A stretch of 64,000 bases of DNA, taken from the NCBI RefSeq assembly GCF_014596085.1, contig NZ_JACCJY010000003.1, positions 248,001 through 312,000 of the forward strand, given 5' to 3'. The notes beneath the pieces were generated by a model. The model saw nothing but the letters and a program-made list of their open reading frames with translations. It was not told the DNA's origin and ran no database searches. Made by a program: the position numbers and the translations under genes. Below, one piece after another: positions 26,219 through 34,934 of this stretch (its first letter is position 1; the number at the start of each line of letters is the position of its first letter). This stretch comes from Azospirillum tabaci. Its GTDB lineage: Bacteria; Pseudomonadota; Alphaproteobacteria; Azospirillales; Azospirillaceae.

Positions 26219-27034
26219 ATGCTGATCGCCCAGATGTCCGACCTGCATGTGACGGCCCCCGGCACCGCCCCGACAACCGCTTACGACACGAACGCCCGGC
26301 TGGCCGCCGCGGTGGCCCATCTGAACGCGATGGCGCCGCGCCCCGACGTGGTCCTGATCACAGGGGATCTCGTCAACGGACCGAAGCCCGGCGAGTACGA
26401 GGCGCTGTCCGCCCTGCTGGAACCGCTCGCCATTCCCTTCCGCGTGCTGGCGGGCAACCACGACGACCGCGTGGGGCTGCGCCGGACCTTCGCCGGCACC
26501 GGCTGGATGCCCATGGAGGGCTCGTTCATCCACTACGCGGTCGATGAGTTCCCGGTCCGCATCCTGATGCTCGATTCGGTCAGTCCCGGCACGGCGGTGG
26601 GCGGCCTGTGCGCCGACCGGCTGTCCTGGCTGGCGGAGCGTCTGGCCGAGCAGCCGGAGCGGCCGACCGTGCTGGCGCTTCACCATCCGCCCTTCGACAC
26701 CGGGCTGGCCTTCCTCGACACGCTGCGCTGCCTGGAGGGCGCGGAGGAACTGGGGCGGCTGGTGCGCAGCCGTCCGAACGTCCGGGCCGTGCTGTGCGGC
26801 CACACCCACCGCCAGACCGCCGTCTCCTGGAACGGAACGCACGGCTACGTCGCCCCATCGGTGGCTTATCAGATCGCGCTGGATCTGGCGCCGGAGCCGC
26901 CCTACCGCTGGACGGACGAGCCATCCGCGCTCGCCCTCCATCTCTTCACTCAGGATGGCGCGGTGGTCACGCACCTGAGCGTGATCGGCGCCTATCCCGG
27001 CAGGGAGTTCTCCCGCAAGGCCAGGAACTCCTGA
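26219..27034 (+). CDS. CpdA-like calcineurin-type phosphodiesterase
   Basis: A 271-residue metallophosphoesterase. All class III phosphodiesterase motifs are present: D8 and H10 in MSDLHV, GDLVNG, GNHDDR, LHHPPFDTG and GHTHRQ. This fits a cytoplasmic dinuclear-metal cyclic-nucleotide phosphodiesterase related to CpdA, although other phosphodiester substrates such as glycerophosphodiesters cannot be excluded. The ATG at 26219 begins the first beta strand directly. The 3' end overlaps the convergent GT2 gene by 43 bases. Confidence 0.88.
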   Translation: MLIAQMSDLHVTAPGTAPTTAYDTNARLAAAVAHLNAMAPRPDVVLITGDLVNGPKPGEYEALSALLEPLAIPFRVLAGNHDDRVGLRRTFAGTGWMPMEGSFIHYAVDEFPVRILMLDSVSPGTAVGGLCADRLSWLAERLAEQPERPTVLALHHPPFDTGLAFLDTLRCLEGAEELGRLVRSRPNVRAVLCGHTHRQTAVSWNGTHGYVAPSVAYQIALDLAPEPPYRWTDEPSALALHLFTQDGAVVTHLSVIGAYPGREFSRKARNS

Positions 27035-27852
27035 AAATTGGCGCAGCGTCCGGCGGCGTGCGCGGCCATGTAGGCCGCGTTCAAGGCACGCTTGGCCTCC
27101 AGAGCGGCGGCGAAGCGGCGGCGCAGCGCGGCGTCGGCGATCCGCAGCCCATCGCCGGCCAAGCGGCCGAGAACATGGCGGTAGCAAAGGTCGGCCCGCG
27201 TGCCGCTGTCGGCGGAGCAGGTGATCGACCCCTCCCGCTGCCGGTACTCATACAGCGGTTCCAGCACCAGCGGCAGGCGGCCCACCCGGTCGAGGACCTG
27301 GACGTTGAAGACCACGTCGTCGCAGAAGTCGACGCCCTCCTCCCAGCCGGGGACGAGATCGCGGCGGACCACGAAGAACATCGGCACGGAGGTTTCCAGA
27401 AAGGCCGCGGCGTCCAGCGTGGTGATCCCGGCACCGGGCGGGAACAGGATGGAGAGAAAAGAACCGTCGCCGTCGCGCACCACCGCGACATTGTCCGCCG
27501 CCGCTCCATGCGCCGCCGCCAGCGGGGCGAGCCGCGCCAGCCGGTCCGGCTCGAACCGGTCGTCGGCGTCCAGCGGGGCGATCAGCGGCAGGCGCGCGCA
27601 GCGCAGACCGGCGTTGCGGGCCGCCGGGGCGCCGGATCCGACGCGGCCGGTTCCGGTGAAGGTCAGGCGCGAGTCGACGATGCCGGCGGCCTCCAGGATC
27701 GCGCGGTAGTCGGCGCCGTCGTCGCTGACCACCACCGCTTCCCAATCGGGAACGCTCTGCGCCAAGAGGCTGGACACGGCGCGGGCAATGGTGCCCTGCG
27801 CGCGGTAGGCCGGAATGATGACCGAGACGCCGTTCCCGCTGTCCCCATCCAT
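26992..27852 (-). CDS. family 2 glycosyltransferase
   Basis: A 286-residue GT-A fold enzyme. It shows the opening strand VSVIIPAYRAQGTIARAVSS, QSVPDWEAVVVSDDGAD, the nucleotide-sugar/metal motif DADDRFEPDRL and a downstream acceptor region FCDDVVFNVQVLDRVG. It would transfer a sugar from a nucleotide donor to an unknown acceptor. No membrane segment. The start at 27852 (MDGDSGNG) is right before the GT2 domain; earlier starts add an unrelated basic leader. It stands alone and is not inside a polysaccharide cluster. Confidence 0.88.
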   Translation of the reverse strand: MDGDSGNGVSVIIPAYRAQGTIARAVSSLLAQSVPDWEAVVVSDDGADYRAILEAAGIVDSRLTFTGTGRVGSGAPAARNAGLRCARLPLIAPLDADDRFEPDRLARLAPLAAAHGAAADNVAVVRDGDGSFLSILFPPGAGITTLDAAAFLETSVPMFFVVRRDLVPGWEEGVDFCDDVVFNVQVLDRVGRLPLVLEPLYEYRQREGSITCSADSGTRADLCYRHVLGRLAGDGLRIADAALRRRFAAALEAKRALNAAYMAAHAAGRCANFQEFLALRENSLPG

Positions 27853-27985
27853 GCACCGTCCTCCGATTGTGCAAGGGGCAGTGTGCCGCTCCTTTCCGGG
27901 GGCGTGCAAGCGGCGAACCGCGCCGATACGGATAGCCTGAGCGTGACTATGACGGCGCCGGGGTGGGATTTGGCGTCGCGGCCCG

Positions 27986-28013
27986 TTGAACAAGGAACCG
28001 ATACGGGCTATGT
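27986..28013 (+). promoter_or_regulatory. possible housekeeping promoter of the clpP-like gene
   Basis: TTGAAC, a 16-base spacer and CTATGT resemble the alphaproteobacterial sigma-70 pattern (TTGAC and CTATAT). It lies 100 bases upstream of the clpP-like start. Judged by eye only. Confidence 0.35.
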
Positions 28014-28113
28014 GGAGACACGAGTGGCGTGGTTCGGTCCCCATCCGACATCCCAGGCCCCCGCAAGCCAAAGCCCCCCGGTAGACACGCCGACCTCAGG
28101 GAGTTCAAAAACG

Positions 28114-28740
28114 ATGGCGCAAGACGGATACACCCGCTTCGACGACGAACCCGAGCAGGAGCCGGACGAGAAGTCGAAGGAAAGCGCCCCGCCGCCGTTC
28201 GCTGCCGTGCAGTCGAACCTGTTCAAGGCGCGCACGGTGCTGATCTTCGGGCAGATCGACATGAAGCTGGCGCAGGCCGTCTCGGCCCAGCTGCTGGCTC
28301 TGGCCCACGAGAGCAACGACGACATCACGGTCGTGGTGAACTCCCCCGGCGGCCACGTCGAGGCGGGCGACACCATTCACGACATGATCCGCTTCGTGAA
28401 GCCGCGCGTGAAGATGCTTGGCACCGGCTGGGTCGCCAGCGCCGGCTGCCACATCTTCCTGGCCGCGAATAAGGAAGACCGCTTCTGCCTGCCGAACACC
28501 CGCTTCCTGATCCACCAGCCGCTGGGCGGCACCGGTGGCCGGGCGACGGACATCGCCATCGAGGCGAAGGAAATCATCCGCATGCGTGAGCGCCTGAACC
28601 GCATCATCGCGCGCGAGACCGGGCAGCCGGTGGAGAAGGTTTCCAAGGACACCGACCGGAACTACTGGATGCTGGCCGACGAAGCCCGCGAGTACGGCAT
28701 CGTCAGCCACGTCATCGAGTCCTTTGACGAGCTGAAGTAA
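28114..28740 (+). CDS. ClpP-family serine protease, stand-alone paralogue
   Basis: A 208-residue ClpP-fold protein. The catalytic Ser is in GTGWVASAGCHIFLAA, His in RFLIHQPLGGTG and Asp in KDTDRNYWMLADEAREYG, so the triad appears intact, although the surroundings differ from housekeeping ClpP (canonical MGQAASMGA). It has an acidic N-terminal extension of about 30 residues before the ClpP core (VQSNLFKARTVLIFGQ). Together these mark a divergent ClpP-like paralogue. No clpX or clpA is adjacent. A CAGGGAG ribosome site precedes the ATG, and a strong terminator follows the stop. Confidence 0.87.
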   Translation: MAQDGYTRFDDEPEQEPDEKSKESAPPPFAAVQSNLFKARTVLIFGQIDMKLAQAVSAQLLALAHESNDDITVVVNSPGGHVEAGDTIHDMIRFVKPRVKMLGTGWVASAGCHIFLAANKEDRFCLPNTRFLIHQPLGGTGGRATDIAIEAKEIIRMRERLNRIIARETGQPVEKVSKDTDRNYWMLADEAREYGIVSHVIESFDELK

Positions 28741-28760
28741 GCGCTCCTCCGGAACGCACA

Positions 28761-28791
28761 AAGCCCCTCTCCAGCGAGAGGGGCTTTTTTT
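28761..28791 (+). terminator. Rho-independent terminator after the clpP-like gene
   Basis: The stem AGCCCCTCTC/GAGAGGGGCT with loop CAGC is followed by a run of seven T. It starts about 20 bases after the stop codon. Confidence 0.92.
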
Positions 28792-28857
28792 ATGGCCGCC
28801 GTTCTGTGGACAGCGGCATGGCTCGCACCGTCGAGACAAGCCAAGCGGAGCAACCGC

Positions 28858-29070
28858 TTACACGACGATGTTTACATTCTGCCCACGCGTAGCCGTGACG
28901 TTGCCACCGGCCGAGGAGCCGTCCGAGCCGCCCTGAAGCAGCGTGGCGATCGCCTGATCCTGCTGCTGCGCGGTCTGATTCAGCGTTTTCACGCCGAAAT
29001 CGATCTGTCCCTGCGCCTGCCGCAAACCGATCGCAGCGCCCAGAGTGGAGGATGAAACATCGAGAGCCAT
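28858..29070 (-). CDS. YjfB-like putative motility protein
   Basis: A 70-residue protein starting MALDVSSSTLGAAIGL, with a helical Gln-rich middle (LNQTAQQQDQAIATLLQGG) and a hydrophobic end (VNIVV). This is the size and pattern of the YjfB family, which is annotated as a putative motility protein and often lies near flagellar genes; its role is not known. It follows the FlaG-like gene by 58 bases on the same strand, which supports a motility link. No signal peptide. Confidence 0.65.
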   Translation of the reverse strand: MALDVSSSTLGAAIGLRQAQGQIDFGVKTLNQTAQQQDQAIATLLQGGSDGSSAGGNVTATRGQNVNIVV

Positions 29071-29128
29071 CGGAGGATGCCTTCACAAGGAAAAGTCGGC
29101 GGACGGAACAGCGTCCGCCTTCCGCCGG

Positions 29129-29686
29129 TCAGATGACCACGTTGACGGAACCGGACCCCGCCGAGGGGGCGGCAGCCGCGTGGGTCGTCATTGGGGCTGA
29201 GGCTACCACCGGCTGCGTCGGCGCGGAAGTCCCCTGCGACACGCCGGAGCGGCCCGCGCCGGTCCCGGGATGGCCCGGGGCCCACCGGTGCACGGGGGCT
29301 CCGTTGCCGGAGCTTCCGCTCGGCCCGGTGCCGTTCCGCTGGTCCTGCCCGTCCGAACCACCGACGAGAAGCTCAAGCGACGCCTTGCCGCTCTTCCGGT
29401 CCTTCTGCGCTTCGCGGTATTGCCGCAGGGCCGCCTCGGTCGGAATCTGGTCGAGGGTCGCCCCGTCCTCCGGGCTCCGGAACAGCAGCACCAGCCGCGA
29501 CGCGTCGGCGTCGTAGCGGTACGCGGTTTTCGTGTAGCGTCCGGAAAGAGGTTCGGACTGACCGGTGACGGGGTCCTTTGCGGGCGGAGTCCCGGTGTCG
29601 GCCCCGGTTTCAACAGCGTCGCTGCTGCGGGCCGTCATGAAGGCCAACGGCCTTGCAGCCGTTGCGGTGGCGATGGCCACGTTCAT
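29129..29686 (-). CDS. FlaG-like protein with Gly/Ser-rich tail
   Basis: A 185-residue protein. Residues about 48-95 (YTKTAYRYDADASRLVLLF then GATLDQIPTEAALRQYREAQ) resemble the FlaG core, where a two-strand hairpin is followed by an x-x-Q-I-P-x-E/T-A-x-L-R segment. FlaG proteins affect flagellar filament length in several bacteria. The C-terminal 70 residues are low complexity (Gly, Ser, Thr, Ala) and end SVNVVI, similar to the VNIVV end of the next gene. The start at 29686 follows a good promoter-like element. The family call rests on a short motif. Confidence 0.55.
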   Translation of the reverse strand: MNVAIATATAARPLAFMTARSSDAVETGADTGTPPAKDPVTGQSEPLSGRYTKTAYRYDADASRLVLLFRSPEDGATLDQIPTEAALRQYREAQKDRKSGKASLELLVGGSDGQDQRNGTGPSGSSGNGAPVHRWAPGHPGTGAGRSGVSQGTSAPTQPVVASAPMTTHAAAAPSAGSGSVNVVI

Positions 29687-29720
29687 GACATTACACCGAT
29701 GAATGGACAATCCAGACCAT

Positions 29721-29749
29721 ATATTGCAGCCGCACTCGTGCATTGTAAA
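29721..29749 (-). promoter_or_regulatory. probable sigma-70 promoter of the FlaG-like/YjfB-like pair
   Basis: On the minus strand TTTACA and CAATAT are separated by exactly 17 bases, with the -10 box about 35 bases upstream of the FlaG-like start codon. The surrounding 220-base gap is clearly less GC-rich than its neighbours. Confidence 0.5.
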
Positions 29750-29908
29750 GGGTTCGTTCACCTTTTTTCCGGCTATGCCAAAGGACAAAATCCTACAGGC
29801 TGTTTCCGGCACCAAAGCTTCGCATTTCGGGACCATTGGGGCCGCCGCCTACCCTTCTCACAGCCGTGACGCTTGCGGAGGGGCGCCGGGGTGCTTAAGC
29901 CTGTATGC

Positions 29909-31393
29909 ATGGCTACGATCGCGGAAGCGCTGACGCTCGCCCTGGACCATCATCTGGCCGGCCGGCTGGCCGAGGCCCAGCAGCTCTACCACCACGTCCT
30001 GGATGTGGACCCGGAGCAGCCGGACGCGCTGCATTTTCTGGGGGTCCTGGCCGGGCAGGTGGGGGAGCAGGCGCTTGGCCTGCAACTGATCGCCCGCGCC
30101 ATCGCCCAGAGGCCCGAGGCAGCGGACATGCACGCCAACAGCGGCAACATCCGCCGCTCGTTCGGGCAACCGGAGGGCGCGGTGGACGACTACCGGCGCG
30201 CCGTCGCCCTCCAGCCCGATTTCGCGGAAGCCTGGACCGACATGGCGAACGCCCTGCGCAGCTTGGGCCGCTCCGCCGGGGCCGTCACCGCCCTGGAGCG
30301 AGCCGTCGCGTCCACCCCCGCCCTGACCATCGCGGTGGAGCGGTTGGGCGCGCTGCGCCACGAGGAAGGGCGCCTTCTGGTGGAGCAGGGACGCGGCACC
30401 GAATCCCTCCGCCCGCTGGCCCGCGCCGCGGAATTGCTGCCGCTTGACGCCGACGTCGCCTTTCTCTACGGCAACGCCCTGTTCGCCATGGGACTGCGGG
30501 AGGATTCCACCCTCGCCTACCGCAACGCCCTGGCCATCACGCCGGATTTTCCGTCCGCCGCCTTCAATCTGGGGATCGCACTGGGGGGTGTGCACCGGCT
30601 GGAAGACTCCGTCCGCGCGCTGGAGCGGGCCGCCCGCCTGGACCCCCGCCATCTCGACGCCATCGACCGGCTTGTCGTCGCCCTTGCCCTTCTCGGGAGG
30701 GAGGACGAGGCCGCCGTCTGGGGCGAACGCGCGCTGGAGCTGAAGGACCGGACGGCCATCGACACAGCGCCCGCCCTGCCCTCATTGCCCGCCCTGCCAC
30801 GCGGGGCGGAGCGGCGGCGGCACAACGTCATCGCCTTCAGCCTGTGGAGCGGCCAGCCCGCCGGCGCCCACGACCCGACGGAGATTCTGCGGCAAACCGT
30901 GGCGCTGTATGCGGGCTGGGTCTGCCGGGTTTATCACGACGGCGCCATTGCCGCCGACCGGTTGGCCGAACTCGCCGCAGCGGGGGCGGACCTCGTGGCG
31001 GTGGCCGCCGACGCGTCGACCGGCGGTCCTTATTGGCGGCTGACCGCGGCCGACGACTCTACGGTGGCCCGCTTCCTGTGCCGCGACTGGGACGCGCTGC
31101 CGTCCGCCGACGGAAAGGCCGCCGTCGATGCCTGGGTCGCTTCAGGCCTGCCCTTCCACGTTCTGCGCGACGGGGTGCTGCACACGGAGGTGATGTCCGG
31201 CGGTCACTGGGGCGGCGTCGCCGGGCTGCTGCCCGACCTGCTGCCGCTGGCCGAGCGCCACGCCGCCGCCGAGGCGGACCGGGCACAGGATCACCGGTTC
31301 CTGCGCCGCATCGTCTGGCCGATGATCCGCGACCGCGCCCTGATCCACGACCGCGCCCATCCCCGGCACGGCCTGCCCTTCCCCACGGTGTGA
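29909..31393 (+). CDS. tetratricopeptide-repeat protein with C-terminal domain of unknown role
   Basis: A 494-residue cytoplasmic protein. Residues about 1-285 are TPR units (LYHHVLDVDPEQPDALHFLG, AEAWTDMANALRSLGR, PSAAFNLGIALGG, DDEAAVWGERALEL). From about 305 a distinct domain begins with HNVIAFSLWSGQP, continues with YAGWVCRVYHDG and AADDSTVARFLCRDWDALPS, and ends PFHVLRDGVLHTEVMSGGHWGG. I recall this arrangement from glycan-related TPR proteins but cannot name a reaction; the C-terminal part resembles a degenerate nucleotide-sugar-binding fold. The ATG at 29909 was chosen over one 12 codons upstream. It is divergent from the FlaG-like gene. Confidence 0.75.
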   Translation: MATIAEALTLALDHHLAGRLAEAQQLYHHVLDVDPEQPDALHFLGVLAGQVGEQALGLQLIARAIAQRPEAADMHANSGNIRRSFGQPEGAVDDYRRAVALQPDFAEAWTDMANALRSLGRSAGAVTALERAVASTPALTIAVERLGALRHEEGRLLVEQGRGTESLRPLARAAELLPLDADVAFLYGNALFAMGLREDSTLAYRNALAITPDFPSAAFNLGIALGGVHRLEDSVRALERAARLDPRHLDAIDRLVVALALLGREDEAAVWGERALELKDRTAIDTAPALPSLPALPRGAERRRHNVIAFSLWSGQPAGAHDPTEILRQTVALYAGWVCRVYHDGAIAADRLAELAAAGADLVAVAADASTGGPYWRLTAADDSTVARFLCRDWDALPSADGKAAVDAWVASGLPFHVLRDGVLHTEVMSGGHWGGVAGLLPDLLPLAERHAAAEADRAQDHRFLRRIVWPMIRDRALIHDRAHPRHGLPFPTV

Positions 31394-31397
31394 GCGG

Positions 31398-32426
31398 CTA
31401 CAGCACCTGCTTCGGCAGGGACAGCAGTTCCTTGCGGATCTGGCCCATGCTGGGGCGGTTGTCTGGACCGAAGGCGATGGGCCGGCACAGATGCATGGCG
31501 GTCAGCCCGACCCGCGCGGTCAGCAGTCCGTTGATCACCCCCTGCCCCATGCGGGTCGAGATGGCCGCGGCAATGGAGCCGCCCAGCGCCTCAACGGCGA
31601 CGTGGTGGGCGCTCTCGGCCACCCCGGCCACCGCGAGGTTGGCGAGCATCCGCCGCAACAGCCGCAGCGACCCGACATAGCCGGGCCGCGCGCCGTAGAG
31701 CGCCGCGATCTCCCGCACCAGCTTCAAGTTCCGCCACAGCACCACGGCGAGGTCGACGACCGCGGCCGGGCTGAGCGCCGTCGCCACCGCCGTGTCGCGC
31801 GACGCGCGCAGGACGGTCTGGTAGGCGCGGCGGTCCAGCGGCCCCATCACCTCCCGGTCGAGCAAGCGCAGGATTTCCGCGTCGTCGTGGGCGTCGGTCA
31901 CATGGTCGCGCACGCGCTCCAGCGAGGGCGCCAGATCAGGACGCCCCTCGTAGAGGCGGGTCAGCGACCCGGCGAAGCGCTCGGCGTGCCCCGGCTCCCC
32001 GGCCTTGGTCACGATCTCCGTGGACAGGCGCCCGGCCTCGCCGCGCAACTCCTCGATCCTGCGCAGGCGGCGAAGCGCGCGCAGTTCGCGCAGCAGCATC
32101 GCGAGCGCCGCCCCGCCCGCCACCGACACGGCGGCGGCTACCAGAACGCCCAGCGCGGCGCTGGTGGCGAAGGCGCGGTTGAACAGGTCCCAGGTGTCGA
32201 AGCCCAGCGCGATCAGCAGCAGCGCGGCGACCGAGCCGGCGAGCCAGCGGCCCAGCCGGTTTCGCGGCCGGCCCTCCGCCAGCAGGGCTGGCAGGCGCTC
32301 CGCCGCCGAACCGGCCAGGGGGCCGGCGATGATCGCCTCCTCCTCCGCCGCGGGGACCGGGGCGGCGCGGGTGGGGTCCAGCTCCATCGGCGGGACCCAT
32401 TGGCGGTCGCGCGTGCGCTCGCTCAT
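31398..32426 (-). CDS. ycjF: YcjF/TIGR01620 family membrane protein (DUF697)
   Basis: A 342-residue inner-membrane protein with a Pro/Ala-rich N-terminus, two adjacent transmembrane helices (about 62-84 and 90-112), a basic helical linker (RELRALRRLRRIEELRG) and a DUF697-like C-terminal domain (DLAVVLWRNLKLVREIAALYG and RMGQGVINGLLTARVGLTAM). Its start overlaps the ycjX stop by four bases. YcjX-YcjF pairs are widespread and linked to phage-shock or heat stress in gamma-proteobacteria, but their function is unproven. Confidence 0.9.
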   Translation of the reverse strand: MSERTRDRQWVPPMELDPTRAAPVPAAEEEAIIAGPLAGSAAERLPALLAEGRPRNRLGRWLAGSVAALLLIALGFDTWDLFNRAFATSAALGVLVAAAVSVAGGAALAMLLRELRALRRLRRIEELRGEAGRLSTEIVTKAGEPGHAERFAGSLTRLYEGRPDLAPSLERVRDHVTDAHDDAEILRLLDREVMGPLDRRAYQTVLRASRDTAVATALSPAAVVDLAVVLWRNLKLVREIAALYGARPGYVGSLRLLRRMLANLAVAGVAESAHHVAVEALGGSIAAAISTRMGQGVINGLLTARVGLTAMHLCRPIAFGPDNRPSMGQIRKELLSLPKQVL

Positions 32427-33838
32427 TCCAGATAATCCCCCAGCAGAAACTGCATGGCCTGATCCAACCGGATGTGCGGCAGGCCGCGCGCCTCCCGGGC
32501 GAGGTCGGCGGGCGGCAAGAAGGACATGAAGTTGTAGGGCCGCTCCTGCCCCGGCGGGAAGTCGGCGTCCTCGGGAATCTCGCCGGGGAACAGAACGGTC
32601 GGGCGGTCGCGCCCGAGCGGCACGCCGCGCACGCAGCGCAACTGCCGCCCCTCATGCTCGGTCACCACCGTCTCGGTTGATTTCAGGGCGGCGATGGCCA
32701 TGGTCTCGACCTGCGCCCCTTCGAAGCGGATGCCGGCGCGGGCGTCGGACACCAGCCGGTCCAACAGGTGGCGCAGGCTGTTGTGCTGGTGCGAGGCGAC
32801 GTGGTCGGCCTTGGTCGCGGCGAACAGCACGCGGTCGATCTTCCGGCCCAGCAGCCAGTCCAGCCAACTGCTGGCGCCGTGGCGGAAGGGCTCCAGGCTC
32901 AGTTCCAAGGCGCGCTTCATGTCCGCCATGCCCGCCGGGCCGGAGTTCAGCGCCCCCAGCACGTCGATCAGGACGATCTGCCGGTCGAGCCGGGAGAAAT
33001 GGTCGGCGAAGAAGCGGCGGACGACGTTCGTCTTGTACGCCTCGTAGCGGTCCTCCATCAGCGCCCACAGGCTGCCGCGCGCACGCGGCCGGTCACCCGG
33101 CAGCGGGCAGAAGGTCAGCAGCGGCGCGTTCGCCATGTCGCCCGGCTCAACGAAGCGTCCCGGCTGAATCAGGCTCAGCAGATTGTCAGAGCGGCGGCAG
33201 GCGTGCAGGTAATCGGTGAACAGCGCCGCGCCGCGCCGCGCCTGCTCCTCCTCCGCCGGGGCCGCCGTGTCGAGGGTGGCGAGCCAGCCGCGCCAGGAGA
33301 CGGACAGCTCGTCGCGCGGCGCCCGCCCGGCCAGTTCCAGGGTCAGCGCGCTCCATTCCGCGAAGGACTGATGCAGCAGCGGCAGGTCGAGCAGCCATTC
33401 GCCGGGATAGTCGACGATGTCCAGATTCAGCGTGGCGACCGGCTGCACGGTGCGCTTCAGCACGGCGTTCGGACGGTAGCGCATGGACAGGCGGAGCTGG
33501 CTGATGCCGCGCGTCTCGGTCGGCCAGTGGGGCGCCGGTCCGGTCAGCTCGGCCAGCCGCTGCTCCACCTCGAAGCGGGGGACCTGGGCATCGGGCTGCG
33601 GGCGCAGGCGCGACGCCTGGAAGCGGCCGGAGGACACGACGTCGAGGAAGGGAAGCCGCCCGGCCTTCAGCAGGTTGTCGACCAGAGAGGTGACGAACAC
33701 GGTCTTTCCGGCCCGCCGCAGCCCGGTGACGCCGAGACGGACGTCCTGCTCCAGGATGCCGCCGGAAACGAGATCGCCGGCCCGCCCCAACAGGCGCGAG
33801 CCGGCGTCGTACAGGTCGTTGAAAATGGGCACGCGCAC
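32423..33838 (-). CDS. ycjX: YcjX family P-loop NTPase (DUF463)
   Basis: A 471-residue GTPase-like protein with the P-loop near the N-terminus (GVTGLRRAGKTVFVTSLVDNLL), an LDIVDYPGEWLLDLPLL switch-like segment typical of the DUF463 family, and VLIDVLGALNSGP and FAATKADHVASHQ in the G4 region. It is predicted to hydrolyse GTP and to act with the membrane protein YcjF encoded four bases downstream in overlap. It follows era by 79 bases on the same strand and may be transcribed with the upstream housekeeping genes. Confidence 0.92.
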   Translation of the reverse strand: MRVPIFNDLYDAGSRLLGRAGDLVSGGILEQDVRLGVTGLRRAGKTVFVTSLVDNLLKAGRLPFLDVVSSGRFQASRLRPQPDAQVPRFEVEQRLAELTGPAPHWPTETRGISQLRLSMRYRPNAVLKRTVQPVATLNLDIVDYPGEWLLDLPLLHQSFAEWSALTLELAGRAPRDELSVSWRGWLATLDTAAPAEEEQARRGAALFTDYLHACRRSDNLLSLIQPGRFVEPGDMANAPLLTFCPLPGDRPRARGSLWALMEDRYEAYKTNVVRRFFADHFSRLDRQIVLIDVLGALNSGPAGMADMKRALELSLEPFRHGASSWLDWLLGRKIDRVLFAATKADHVASHQHNSLRHLLDRLVSDARAGIRFEGAQVETMAIAALKSTETVVTEHEGRQLRCVRGVPLGRDRPTVLFPGEIPEDADFPPGQERPYNFMSFLPPADLAREARGLPHIRLDQAMQFLLGDYLE

Positions 33839-33917
33839 GGTCAGCCGGTCCGTGTAGGGGACGATCGCCCCTCTATATGGGGGACCGTCCGCCCACGCCT
33901 ATACCCTGACCGGTGCT

Positions 33918-34934
33918 TTAGGACGCCCCGAAGTCGAGGTTCCAGGCCTCGTAGCGCTCCGGGTCGTTCTCCCAGTCCTCGCGCACCTTGACGAACAGCA
34001 TCAGGTGGACGCGCTGCTCCAGCATCTCCTCCAGCTCGGTGCGGGCGGCCTGGCCCAGCGCCTTGATGCGGGAGCCCTGCTTGCCGAGCACGATGGCCTT
34101 CTGGCTGTCGCGCTGGACATACACGACCTGGGAGATCTTGACCGACCCGTTCTCGAACTCCTCCCATTGCTCGGTCTCGACCGTCGCCGCGTAGGGGAGT
34201 TCCTGGTGAAGCTGCTGGAACAGCTTCTCGCGGGTGATCTCCGCCGCCAGGAGGCGCATCGGCATGTCGGAGATCTGGTCTTCCGGGTAGTGCCAGGGGC
34301 CTTCCGGCATGCGGGCGGCCAGGAAACCGCGCAGATGCTCCACGCCGTCGCCGGTCGAGGCGGACAGCATGAAGATGTCGGTGAAGATGCCTTCCTGGTT
34401 GAAGCTGTCGGCGAGGCCCAGAAGCTTCTCCCGCGGCACGAGGTCGATCTTGTTCAGGATCAGGATGGCCTTGCGCCCCTGCTCCTTCAGCCGGGCGATA
34501 ATGCCCTGCGTGTCCTGGTCGATGCTGCGGCGCGACACGTCGAACAGCAGGCCGACCAGATCGGCGTCCTCCGCCCCCTGCCAAGCCGCCGCGACCATGG
34601 CGCGGTCCAGACGGCGCTTCGGCTTGAAGATGCCGGGCGTGTCCACGAAGATGATCTGGCTGTCGCCGGCGATGGTGATGCCGAGCACGCGCGTGCGGGT
34701 CGTCTGCACCTTGGAGCTGACGATCGATACCTTGGAGCCGACCATCGCGTTCAGCAGGGTGGATTTGCCGGCGTTCGGCGCGCCGACCAGGGCAACGAAG
34801 CCGCAGCGCGGATTTTCGGGCACATAGGCAGCCTCTTCGGCGCCTTCTTCGGCACCCTCGTCCACGCTCTCGCTCACGCCCTCGTCCTTATCGTCGAAAT
34901 CGTCGTCTTCAAACTTGTCGCGGCCGTCAGTCAT
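33918..34934 (-). CDS. era: GTPase Era
   Basis: A 338-residue Ras-like GTPase that binds 16S rRNA in 30S maturation. G1 is GAPNAGKSTLLNAM, G3 DTPGIF, G4 NKIDL, and the C-terminal KH domain contains VLGKQGSRIKALGQAARTELE and VHLMLFVKVREDWENDP. An acidic N-terminal extension of about 36 residues (DKFEDDDFDDKDEG) precedes the G domain and is longer than usual. The start overlaps the end of rnc by eight bases, as expected from the conserved rnc-era order. Confidence 0.96.
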   Translation of the reverse strand: MTDGRDKFEDDDFDDKDEGVSESVDEGAEEGAEEAAYVPENPRCGFVALVGAPNAGKSTLLNAMVGSKVSIVSSKVQTTRTRVLGITIAGDSQIIFVDTPGIFKPKRRLDRAMVAAAWQGAEDADLVGLLFDVSRRSIDQDTQGIIARLKEQGRKAILILNKIDLVPREKLLGLADSFNQEGIFTDIFMLSASTGDGVEHLRGFLAARMPEGPWHYPEDQISDMPMRLLAAEITREKLFQQLHQELPYAATVETEQWEEFENGSVKISQVVYVQRDSQKAIVLGKQGSRIKALGQAARTELEEMLEQRVHLMLFVKVREDWENDPERYEAWNLDFGAS

